Of a DNA stretch of 64,000 nt, positions 36,215 to 47,837 are shown piece by piece. Both the position numbers and the translations under genes were made by a program. Source of the stretch: Antedon mediterranea (lineage: Eukaryota; Echinodermata; Crinoidea; Comatulida; Antedonidae); contig NC_092677.1 in NCBI RefSeq assembly GCF_964355755.1, positions 6,019,001 to 6,083,000 on the forward strand, given 5' to 3'. Under the pieces are notes generated by a model that saw only the letters and a program-made list of their open reading frames with translations, made no database searches and was not told the origin of the DNA. The first letter of the stretch is position 1, and each line of letters starts with the position of its first letter.

Positions 36215-39200
36215 CTAAAACAATATTGAAATGACAAAAGCTGCTAGAATTACGGTGGCCGTTAATGTTCCCATCGTCTTGCTACTCCCACTGAAAACGG
36301 TCATTGCGCATGCCTCGTGCTTAACGATACGTCTATCATCTTTAAACCACTTTGGAGGAAACTCTCGTACGCCATGCTGTATGAAATCAAAACAAGTTTG
36401 TTATTAAGAGATGTAGACTTACACAATTTTTTATAAACGGATTAAATTAGCCAATTTATAGTCATTGAATTTGCGGACAGATTTCTCCATCATCGGACCG
36501 ACAGGAGGAATAGGCAACGTCGAGGCCGGTAAGCATCGTGTTTAAATAGTTCCCATTGAACTGACTTGCGTTGCATCTATGTACTTGCGTTGCGTCTCTA
36601 GTGAGAACCAAGCGACGTGGCTGTACTTAAGCCTACTTAAATACTTCCTACTTAAGCGTGGTTCCCACTAGCGACGTAACACAAGGACATAACGCAACGC
36701 AAGTGAATTGACCAATCACTAGCGATGGCTTATTCGCTTGTGATTGCTAACTGTCTATAACTTCGCTTGTCATTGGTTAAAACGCTTGCGTTGCGTTTAC
36801 GTCCTTGCGTTACGTTCTAGTGGGAACCAAGCTTTAGAGACGCAACACAAGGACGCGTAGGCGCAACGCAAGTGATAATTTGACCAATCACAAGCGTGGA
36901 TTATTCGATCTGTTGCTTGCGTTGCGTTTACCAAGCTTTGTTTATTATACATACACTGACAAATCCGCAAACTTCATAACGTGCCCCATGGTACGCTACT
37001 TCTTTCAAACTATCCTTTAGTTCTTTTCCATCTAAGTCTGTTATATCTGTTATATTGCTGACAATAAGAGTTCTGTAAAATCAAATAAATTTATTTTAAC
37101 TATTGTAGAAGTATAAAAAGTAGCACAAGATGTCTTTAAAACACGTATTGAAAGTATATAGCTAAATCTGATGTTAAAATTTGACAAACCCGAACACTGA
37201 TTCTTTTATGATTTATAAATTGGCGTCTAATTTTCATAATTTGTCATTTTGTAAGTTCGTTTTTCTTAGTTTAGTTTAGTTTAGTTTAGTTATAATGGGA
37301 AAGTTTAGGCGAATGCCTTTTTAACCCCATATCAACTACATTTTGTCGATGCGATTCTTGAAGGTGTTAGTGGTCTCAGAATTAACAACGTCAGCTGGTA
37401 AACTGTTCCAATGGTTTATTACTCGTTGCGAGAAGGTATGTCTTCTACAGTTCAATCCTTTATGGAAAATAGGCTTGAAAAATCTCAGGTGATGTCCTCG
37501 AGTAATTCGGCTAATGTTATTTCTCATTTGGAAAAAGTCATCCTTGGCTTACCCGTTGTTAGTGTTAATTCCAAATTCGTTGCTGATACTATCCCATGTA
37601 GGATTAGATATACAGAAAGTGAAGTTAGCTCTCCGCGGATAGTAGTATATAAATGCTAAACACATCTCTTCGTGGGTTCCTATACCACCCTGAAACGAAG
37701 ATGTAGCGGTTTATTGCATATGACGTAGACTTTACCCAAGGCTGTACGGTTATAGTTATTATGATTTTTTTTTAAACTCAAGTAGTATGTATATGAAACG
37801 CCATATGTGTAAAAATAATTATCTTTTTATTAATATTACGTAAAACCAGGGAAGAGTGAAATTACAATAATAAATAAATATAATAACATTGAATTATTAT
37901 TGTCTTGAAAATACTTACAAATGTAATGTTTTCTCTGTCCATTGTATCGTAAGAACATGTCACTACAAAATCATCTCCCTACAAAAAAAATGTTTATTGA
38001 ATATAAAAATATCATGGAGTGAAAATTGATATTCACACTTGATTGTTTAGGGCAACTGATGTGTCGCAACCACACGTAAATCCTTTGATCTCCTAACGGA
38101 GCTCAGCGTCCTGTTGTTAGATTGCATTGATAGGTCTACGAATACAGTACCATGCTGTTCTACCACACACAGTGATATGCTTGATGATTAACTGTTTTCA
38201 GAAATAAATTGGTGAACATGTTGAAAATTATCATAATATGCATACCGGTTTGTATATAATTTCGGGTGTATTTCGGGTTTCTTGCAGATTAAAATCATAA
38301 TTATCGTCACGCACTTCACTAATAAGTGTACCATTTCGATATTGTTGAAGATTGATTTGTCGAACTGAAAAAAAAGAGGAGATTGTGAATGTTTATTTTT
38401 TCTAAGAATTGTAGTATTTCAACCACCGATATAAGTGGCGTCATCATGTCTGCGAAAATGTACTGTAATATAATTATTATGCACCATCCCCTTCTGACGC
38501 AGCAACCTTCATCCGGGACACTGTATTAGCCTCTCAAGATACTGTGCCTTCAGGAGGACGATGTTCATGATGTATTTTCTCTATGATACCATACGAGAAT
38601 TAGCTGGATACTTACGTGCAAGATGACCATGAAGTAAAACTGCGAATACTTTGACATCTTCTTTCATACTCTTTAAAAAAATATTTCATCACTCAATCAA
38701 TTAATCAAAAATAACATTTATTCTATTTGCTAAAAAATAAAACACAACAATTTATAAGGAAAAAACACTTTAAAAATTAGTTGGGATAGGGTACGTTTTC
38801 TAATAACTATAGGCCGGATGTGGCCTTATTACTTTGGAAAGTCTATCTAGATCGATCTTGCACCATTAAGCGGAACTTAAACAGATTACGTAACAGGAAA
38901 GGTGTATTTTACCGGAAGTATATCCAGCTTTAAAACTGTCAATTATTATAGAAACCTTGGTTTGCACTATAACGCGTAAGCGCAACGCAAGCTAAGCAAC
39001 CAATGACAAGCGTCTGTTCGAAAAATTCATCTCTTATGATTGGTCAAATTGCTAATTTATATTTTTACTTCATCTGTTATGGAAAAGTAATTGTATAATT
39101 AATACTTACTGCCTGTGTACACTCTCCAGAACAATAACCAAACGTTTTAAAAGAAGTTTCTTTTGGTGGAATCATATGTGCTTTTGTTTCAAATGCCTCT

Positions 39201-42200
39201 CCGACCATCCATACATCAAGATCGTACTCGCGTCTTGCAGGTATATAATGGAGTCGAAGTCCAGAACTATCCACGAAATCTTAAATATGAAATTTAGAGT
39301 GATTAACTATTTTAGGAACGGTCGTCCTTAAAAATGCCATTTCTATGTATTGTTAAACATTTGTTTTTTAACTTATGGATTTAATTTTTTGTGAAAAAAA
39401 AACTTACAATTAAAGGATTTTTAAGTTACCAAAAACTAGTATTGAAATGAATATATATTTTATTTTATTACGTATATTAATAGTACAGGGATTTGTTTTT
39501 TCGAGCTTTCTCAGTTACAAACTGTTTTCAGACCAAGCAAATAAATGCGAATGTCGACAATACCTACCTGATCTACGTTCAGGATTATCATAATGCATTT
39601 CGATATACATGAACGTTGGGTCGTTTGCTCCACCAAGTGATAGGCCAACATGTTCCGGAAATTCAAACGGCTGAATGGGTAAAAGAATACTGTATATTTA
39701 TTTCATTTCCATTTGTATATTACTGTAAAAAGCTACAGCACTACATGGAGTATACGGTAAAACATGCATAGTTCCTTCTTAAACCAAATCCTCTAAATTA
39801 GTGTTTTGTGAAAAAATTAGAGTTTCTTTTGTAGGCCCTAATCATAATGTCTTTCTTCAGACTGGATATCATAAGCATGATACAAACTTACCCCAGCACC
39901 GACTGCCCATGCGTAAATCACTCTTACGCATTTTTCAAGTTCGGGTGGCATATTTTTTCTTATGCACAAATCTGCCCAATGAGAGACAGAGTCGTAGTCG
40001 CCAGTGCAGCCGTAAATAATCATGTGATGAACAAGAGCCTCATGACCTTTTTGAACTATGGTGTCAAACTAAACACAAATACATAATATAAGCAAGTTTT
40101 AAATTTATACACGAATACATGTAAAATATGTAAAAGCGAGTAAAACAAACACCCTTTAAAATGTTCGCCGTATTCGAGATATGATGTCATTTTCAAAAGG
40201 GGCTTATAGGCATAGCTTAGCCTCGACTCCGGATCCAGCAGATGCTCAGCTCCGGAAACAAGTAAACTTATTTTATAATCCTTTTTTTGGAAGGCATTGA
40301 CGTTTTGACAAGAACATATCTACACTTACACGAAATACCTGCACAGGTTTATCAAACTTTGGCACTAGAAATGGAGAACACCAATACGTCGTGTCGTCAT
40401 TCGGTACCGACACCTACAAATATAGTATTATGTAATTCATAATTGTAAAAATTAGAATGTTATCATCGATATACTTTCATCAAACTCTTCCTTCTCGTGT
40501 TTCTTGAAACACGAGGTCTCTAATAGGTCTAACATGCTTTCTTCTATCACAAACAACAATAATGAATTACTACTTTATTATAATCCAGTTATACAATGAG
40601 GTCATTAATCGTTATTACCATTTTTATTAGTATTGAATAATAATTCATTGTCATAATAATTGTTAAAAAATAAGCATTCTTATCATCGAACATACTTCTT
40701 CAAACTTTAATTTTGATGTTATGTCTTTAGGCGCAAGTGACCGAGGATTACCAATAGTAAATTATTAATCACTGTCCTATCACACATCACAAAGATGGTA
40801 ATCCCCCTGATACATGTGCTATTTATTTTGTGAACCAGTTCACCGGGTAAATCCCCATACTCGTCTAGAATGATGAACAGGGGTTATATCTGTGTACACT
40901 GGACCTACGGTGTAACACTGGACCTACGGTGTATGTTCTTATCCGAGAAGACTTGTTCCACCACCAGAACAAGAAGCGAGTCGGTCTCGAATCCATGCCG
41001 TTATTGTTGGCTAGTTAACCACTCGGCAATTTGACTCGCTCCTTCCATCTTGAAACTTTGTATGTTTCTATTATGTTATATTGCATTAAAAATAAAGTCA
41101 AACACAGACTAGGACTTGTTAAAAAATGTCCATGGTTAATGTTCACTGCGGAGTTAGAAGATATAATCAATTGTGAGTTTTTAATAAATAAAGAAAAGGC
41201 AAAAAAAATGTGGTCAGATATGGACCGTAACAATTTAGCAAGGTATAAAATTAACGTTTATAAAATTGATATTTAGGTAAAGTAAAATATAACTTGCCTG
41301 AAAGAGATAAAAAGAGTTATAAAATTAAGAATTCTGTGGTAAATTATACGTACATTGTTAAGGATTGAAAAACGTGTAAAGAGTGTATAACATAGAGGAA
41401 TTTTTTTGTACTGAAAGTTAGTTAATGTCAATTATATTGTATTGTATCATTACATTACTCATGTGCTCAATGTACTCATTGTAAACGAACATTTTATTGA
41501 TGAAGAAATAAAAGTGGGTCGATCCTACATAAGACAAAAAATGTTATATTGCATTAAACATCATCCGTAGGCCTATATTGTTATCCTCAACATTGTAATA
41601 ATAATTATTAGGTACAATACCAATACAACTCACATTTGGCATTAACATATCAAAATACTTTCCATCCTCTGGCAGTTCACGTAGCTTGAAGGTGGAGTCT
41701 AGAATTACAACAGATCGAACACCTCTGGCCGTTCTATGGTACTGCAGATCGTCTGATTTGTCAGGATCATTATCATTGATAGCCCAAATTATTCTTGATG
41801 TGTCACCCTAAATGAAGCAATCGAAACAATAGGAAACTCACTCATAATTATACAAATGTAATACATCAATATTCATGAGATAGTTTGCTCCTATGGAATT
41901 AATATCTTACTTTTTCTTTTGATACTCAACTAAAAATTTAGAAATTATTCTTATGTTTTACCATGTACAATGTAATTTCATTTGGAAACTCAGCCTTAAA
42001 GACCTTTTTGGCTTACTTGAGTATACATAAATATAATGAATTTAAAAAAAAAAATATGTTTTCTTACAATTTATTATGTGGAAAAATAAAACGAAACGAA
42101 AAACATGGCATTTTAACGTCTTTGTGGCCTAATATTATTGATAACCAAGCATTAGTATGTTTTGTTGTAGTTTCCGCTTTCATGCTCATGCCTTTATTAT

Positions 42201-44805
42201 GGATTGTGGTGGTGGAGTACCAGGTTGCAAGGTTGTTGCAACGAATCTCCTTGAGAGACTATAGACATGTTTAAGGTTGATGAAAAAAAACCCGATATAA
42301 ATGATGAAACTAGATAATTTGAAGCAATTCAAAACAGAGTATTTTATACTACTTGGGTAATTACTATCAACATTTTAGATACGAGTTTAAAGTTGTTCTT
42401 ATTAAAGAATGTATAGGTCTACATACAGTAAATAATTATTTAAACAAAAAACCGCAGTTTGCCTTTGAGAAAACTACTTTTTTGATAGAAACATTAGAAA
42501 ACATCAAAATTCGTTTATGCAAAATGTTCTGTATTTAGTTTGAAAGAGTATAGGACCATTAATGTTTCCAATTACCACAGATTCGTTCACAGTCAAGTTT
42601 TTGTCAACCCTTGTTTTACTTTTATGTGAACCCCGGAGTTTCTTTCTAGGCGATTTGAAACGTACCAAAAGTGTAAATTAGTTACATGATTGTATAACTT
42701 ACTGTAATGGTGTAATCTTTCGGGTCACATGTATGCAACTTCCTTGTGAATCCAATAGTTGTTTTACCATTTTTTTCATATCCGTAAAGGAGTTCATAGT
42801 CTTGAGACGAATCAGCTTCAGGCTTTTTGAAGTCATTTGCGTATCGGTCCTTTTATGGAAACAATAGCATTAATTAACAAATACTGGTCTGAAACAGTTT
42901 AATTTTGTTTTTTAGATTCTTGGGAAACAGGTCTAGATGCAGTTTTTATATTGACATTTCCTTTTATTGTTATTAACATTTTTGGAGAGTTTAATTAAAC
43001 TTTCATAAGCCATGTTATGTGCGAACATTATGAATCCGTAACCAAGTCGGCTCTTTTGAAGACGTCAAATGTGAAAATTACATATATTAGCTATTATACA
43101 AACATGAAATATGAGAACATGAAATATGAAATATGAAAGCAATACAAACAGTGTTTATATAACATTTTATTATTATTAACTTACATTGTATACTATGCAG
43201 TACCGTATAGAATTTTTAAAAATTGAGCACAAATCAGAAAGAGTCATGTCATCTACATTTTACATAAGCCTCTCCAGATGTGTGGTTTCCAATATGTTTC
43301 ATTGATTGTAAGTAAGTGGAAGTTATGGTCTATACAGTATATACTGTATTACCAAATGTGAAACAAATGCCGAGTGTTTTTCTATTATTTAGTTGTAATG
43401 TATTACCAAATAAGGAATTTTTAATTTAATATTCTGTCTATCTTTACTCTTAAAAACAACTGTACTTGACTGTTTTTTTGCCGCCGGCTAAATAAAAAAG
43501 AAAAGTAAAACAATAAAGCTCTGTATTTTCTTCCAATAGTATGCAAATAAGGAAGCTTTAAAGTTTACAATTATGGTATAAATCTGCTTCGAAGAATTAA
43601 AAATAGTCATAGGCCTATGGATCAGATTTCATGTCTGGATCGGCACTGTTATGAAAACAGAAACCCATTTAAAACTGCTCAATAGTGTGTTCTAAAGTGT
43701 TCTAAACTGTTGGGAAATCAACAATAGGCCTACGAAACACTTATTATGACTCCTCTAATTTCTAATAATTCTGGGCTTCAATCACCGTAATCGTTGTAAT
43801 GATTGCCGATTAAGTTTTTTTACAGTCCCACTGCAGATTTGCTTCTTGACAATTCAAACAACTGCCTTCAATCATTTTGTGCCACCAAACACCTCTGTGG
43901 AATGCTTATCCGAATATACTGTATGTATCTACTTGTCCCTGTACCCTAGGCTACTGTTTAGGTGCTAGTGTTCCTTCAACAACAATTTACCTTAATTGCT
44001 TGGTCATCGTCAATATCTTATATTCATTAAAAGTGTATTAAGTAATAACTTTTGATGATTTAATTGTTAATAAAACAGTCCGACGGACACATATATATAC
44101 ATTTTGTGTCCATTACAGGTTGCCACCAAAATAACACACTCTTTAATATGTAGTCATTTAAATCGGTAAAAGGTTGCCATTTTAAAATTATGACAAATTG
44201 TTTGCCATGGATACCATACATAATTAAAAACCGGTTTACTTCTTCCATAGTTAGTATAACCTCAAGCTAAAAACTCATTCAATCATTTCAGTACTACAGT
44301 AAATTCTCCAAACTTATACTCTCGGTTCTGGCAAAATAAAAAAATCTAGCTATGTTTCCAAAAGGTTAGGCCTGGTTAGAATTGGTGTCAAACTAAACTT
44401 ATACTATGACTTATTTTAGTACCGGTGTCTAATTACAAAATGTCTGTCTATATATACCATTTTCACATTATAGTATACTGTATTAGTATTTTACCAGCTT
44501 AAATCACCTCTCTATAGGCTTTAAAAAAAGAAACTTACAGATACGAATGCTTTGCCGTTGTTCACCCATCCAACTACAATATCAGAACCAGGCATTCCAC
44601 CATTAGGAGAAAACCCAACGGCTACATAACCACGAGTTACAGCACTCATCTCAAAGAGAATGTCTTCTCCGTCAACTCTCCACTTCAGGTTAACACCATG
44701 CTCTACGTTTAGGACAACTTCATGTTTTTCATCGATAGTTTTAAGAGCTTCGACAAAGCAAATACAAAGAATTGCAGAAAATATATTTACTTGTATTCTA
44801 GCCAT
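36215..44805 (-). CDS. MOXD1: DBH-like monooxygenase (MOXD1-type), complete
   Basis: Thirteen coding exons: 44539-44805, 42703-42849, 41634-41807, 40330-40413, 39892-40068, 39568-39670, 39110-39279, 38616-38670, 38246-38364, 37919-37978, 37553-37689, 36955-37072, 36215-36376. Total 1773 nt (590 aa; human 613). A signal peptide (MARIQVNIFSAILCICFVEA) is followed by a DOMON domain (~30-165) and the two copper monooxygenase domains. All copper ligands known in PHM/DBH are visible: HH at ~238-239 (ALVHHMIIYGC) and H309 (EMHYDNP) for one copper, then H388/H390 (LLHGHLA) and M461 (EEMCLAFIYYYP) for the other. The C-terminus is hydrophobic (TATVILAAFVISILF), suggesting a membrane or GPI anchor. The family hydroxylates small substrates in the secretory pathway using copper and ascorbate. 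The substrate of MOXD1 is not known. An in-frame ATG 22 codons upstream was passed over because it would precede the signal peptide. An alternative exon 4 donor three codons earlier fits the family alignment less well. Confidence 0.95.
36555..36945. repeat. Palindromic interspersed repeat cluster in MOXD1 intron 12
   Basis: Several inverted copies of GTGGGAACCAAGC, CTTGCGTTGCGT and GCTTGTGATTGGTCAAAT, for example GCGTGGTTCCCACTAGCGACG against GTTCTAGTGGGAACCAAGC. Related copies lie at 11150-11275 and 38950-39060. Confidence 0.8.
37262..37545 (-). pseudogene. 5'-truncated LINE (reverse transcriptase C-terminus) in MOXD1 intron 11
   Basis: An open frame ending at 37336 encodes the typical C-terminal end of a non-LTR retrotransposon ORF2: FSQRVINHWNSLPADVVN followed by TNTFKNRID. 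A 3' tail of about four AACTA units follows. Only the last ~70 residues survive. The reading frame starts within about 10 bp of the MOXD1 exon 11 donor. Confidence 0.85.
37765..37852. mobile_element. Short MITE (copy 2, partial) in MOXD1 intron 10
   Basis: AAGTAGTATGTATATGAAACGCCATATGTG and ATCTTTTTATTAATATTA match the interior of the element at 23866-23970. The terminal repeats are degraded. Confidence 0.65.
38950..39060. repeat. Copy of the CGCAACGCAAG / TGATTGGTCAAAT repeat in MOXD1 intron 7
   Basis: GTAAGCGCAACGCAAGC, CAACCAATGACAAGCG and TCTTATGATTGGTCAAATT match the elements at 11.2 and 36.6-36.9 kb. Confidence 0.7.
40720..41045 (-). mobile_element. tRNA-derived SINE, family B (copy 2), in MOXD1 intron 3
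   Basis: Minus strand: head TTGCCGAGTGGTTAAC (A box), GGCATGGATTCGAGACC (B box). The body has ACAAGTCTTCTCGGATAAG and GTAGGTCCAGTG (twice, an internal 21-bp duplication), and then CTATTGGTAATCCTCGG. It matches the copy at 18470-18752. Confidence 0.85.
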
Positions 44806-46071
44806 TTTATTGCGTAAAAAATGTTGGAAATGATTTTCCAAGTCGTCATCCGGATTATAAAGGGCAATCACTGACAGGAAAAGCTGCTAGACATCGTCAT
44901 AACTTCGTAGCATTCTTCAACGTTCAATACTTCCGAACATGGGCACTCCTTTTCTATCCTCTCTTACGTGGATAAGCCTTTAATCACAAGTTAATTAGTA
45001 GAGATATTACCATTTTAATATTATGTCACGGCTGTTCTTTAGGTTAACAAACTTTTAAGCACAGTGCTAATTTTTGGTTGCAACGTGTAGGCCTATTAAA
45101 CTTTTAAATAAGCGTTTAGCGTTTGACAAAAAGGCCTACATTGCATAACCTGTCATTATGCTACAAGACATTTTCTATCGATGCCATCACCACAGAACGA
45201 TGTACGTATATCGAAACTACATACAGTAATAGCTGAGATGCCCAATTGCACTCACGGGAGTAGGTGTAACGAATTGTTTTCCGTCACATCACTACAACTT
45301 TCATTTGGACATCCAATTATATATAATGCTACCATTGCCTCTCGTAAAACCCGTACGATACCTTGCCGGGCAGTAAAATAATTGTTACGTCTAGGCTATA
45401 AGAACGAAAACGATTTGTAATTATCGTCCGGTTTTAAAGGAACATTGTAGCCATTATTAATATAAATAGTCTAACTTATTTGACATCTTATTCTAAAATC
45501 GCATGTTTAACTGACCATATCGATTTAAACGGTGTTTAGACAATTTATACGGACCGACAGTTATAATAGCTTTACAACAAAAATCAAAGTGTTTCATTCC
45601 GATTGCAGTACGCTACCAATTGGTTGATCAGTTTTTATACTGTACTTATATTTTACAAAAGTTATACAAAATACAACAATATATTAAAGCGGTTTATTGA
45701 CAAGCAAAATCCGAAACTTAATCAAAGTGCACATACAAACGTTCATCGCATTGTGAGAGGTGGTGACGCGTGATGATCTCTACTTAAACTTTTAAAAATA
45801 GATCGTTTCGCATACTACAGAGGGCGCATGTAAACTTTTTACGATTCAACTCCGCGTACGTTACCATGCGCGCTCTGTCATTGACGCGATTATTTGTCCA
45901 TTGGTAAACACATTTTTATGTACTGTATTATTATTCTGAAAATAATTGAACTGTAAACATAATTCTTTTGAGTATTTGTTTATTTACATATCATTCCATC
46001 AGATCAACTATTTTTTATTTCCATTACATCCAACCAAACATGTAAAAAATGTAGTTAAAATATCGTACTAT

Positions 46072-46097
46072 CTACCGCGTACGACCATACGCGGTAG
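46072..46097. repeat. Perfect 10-bp inverted repeat
   Basis: CTACCGCGTA, six-base spacer CGACCA, then TACGCGGTAG. It is conspicuously GC-rich for its surroundings. Confidence 0.85.
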
Positions 46098-46149
46098 ATT
46101 GTTTACTCAAAAATCATCGAACGGTCCTTACACTATACTATTCAACCTT

Positions 46150-46406
46150 GTTTTTGTAGTTGAGCCTCTCGTGACCTGGGATTTGTTTGTCTTCCTACGC
46201 CAAGATAATATAGTTCTACAAGCCATGTGCTTTTTTCTCTGAGAAATATTTATTATAAGTGCCAAAAAAATGTTTTTTTCTCGATATGAAGCCTTTATTA
46301 TTCAAATCTTTTAAAGAAAAATCACACATACCATAAAGAAGGTTCATTTATTTCATTTTTGAAACAATATTTGTGAAAAGTACGTGAGGCTCAACTACAA
46401 AACCAC
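46150..46406. mobile_element. MITE-like element with ~22-bp inverted ends
   Basis: GTTTTTGTAGTTGAGCCTCTCGTG at the left is mirrored by ACGTGAGGCTCAACTACAAAACC at the right, about 255 bp overall. No clear target duplication. Confidence 0.6.
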
Positions 46407-47837
46407 CATTTTGTGATATGATGTCATCGTAAGCCAATCAAAGCTGAGCTTTCCCGCGATCAGCAGAGCTCACGGTCGAATGATTTTGGATTCTGGCTAT
46501 TTTGGATTGGTGGACGCGAATCACCCACAGCGGAATGTTTTCTCTCGCGTGTACCAAGAAGTCACGTGATCTCTCTGTACTGAACGGTACTCTACACACA
46601 TTTAGAGCAATGAATTTGTACGAATTCCGTTAAATAAACAACTCTATATATTTTATAAACATTTAATAACATATTTTATTGATATTTCCAATGTTGATAT
46701 ATAAAAGAAATTACTATTAAATGTAATTATATGTAATTATTTTAGCGAAAAATGGCGCAATTTGTTTACAACGTTCGTGGCTAAAAACGATCATTTTCGG
46801 CAATGTTTTAGACCCTATATTTCGAAAACTACAAGTCAGATTTTCGTAATTCTTTCTTTATTGGAATATTGAAACAAAATACCAACAGATAATGTTTAAA
46901 TTGGTTGAAAAATAACAACTTTTAATTTTGCATCGTTATCCCTGCTAATAAAGTGTCATTTCCGGCGAACTAGAAAGGTGCCATTTATCATGGATTTTGC
47001 GTGCGAGAGTGCCATTTCCGGCCATCTAAGTGTGTCCTGGGGGGCTGTGGCTCAAATACTCAATATCTGATGTGCCCTTTTTATCGGCGGACCACCCCCC
47101 CCCCCTCCCTTCTCAAAAATGTCTGGATCCGCTCCAGGTCCTAGTATAAAAACATACCTTTAACCATATATACAGTATAATAAGGCTCTTTTAATGCTTG
47201 AAGTTTAGCACAAATTATAGTTAAATTCGCCCCAGCAAATTCTCAACGGACGCTCCTACCCCGAAAACCTTCCTAATATTGGCTATTTGTCAATAATCCA
47301 AGATGATACAGCAGTCACGTTCCAGCAAGAATTTGAGTTGCTTTTAGCAAACCAATAAAATAAAAATGATTCATAACATAGACGATATCTATATACAAAA
47401 TATATATTAATTATTTTAAAATTACTATATTATAAACGCTCTACCATACCATATATAAACTTTATTCTTTAAAAAATTGTAAATAATTAATATTGTAATT
47501 AATAATAATTATCATAATGTATTCTATTCAAACGTTTGTATAAGACAGAGATAAGAAAAACAAGAGACACTGTATACATACATACAGTACTCTTCACCAC
47601 ATTCGTTAAATAATTTAAACAATACATCGTCATATTTGTGATTTATTATCAGCCAGGGAACATATATTCGCCAGAAAAATTTAAAAAATCCTAAAAAACT
47701 AAACTATCATATTGCAAAACATTCATAACATGGAGTAGGAAAACTATGTTTTCTACACCAAATTCTGAATTTTATTATCGTGGTAATAATGTTCCATTTA
47801 AATAAATAACTTTTATGGCGAATTTGTTTTAAATTAA

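Larger units (their letters stand above)
44806..47837. other. Intergenic with one palindromic element and no gene seen
   Basis: The region lies upstream of MOXD1 and downstream of the ITIM-protein stop codon. It contains the palindrome at 46072 and a MITE-like element at 46150. There is a CpG-richer stretch around 46.42-46.58 kb (CCAAT, CACGTGA words) that could be regulatory or part of a repeat. Confidence 0.5.

Noticed and set aside
41031-41276. 81-codon plus-strand ORF with KKMWSDMDRNNLARYK
   Set aside because: It starts inside the family B SINE, lies in a MOXD1 intron, and no family could be named.
44806-44871. Upstream in-frame ATG adding 22 residues to MOXD1
   Set aside because: The added charged segment would precede a good signal peptide. 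MARIQVN is the more likely start.
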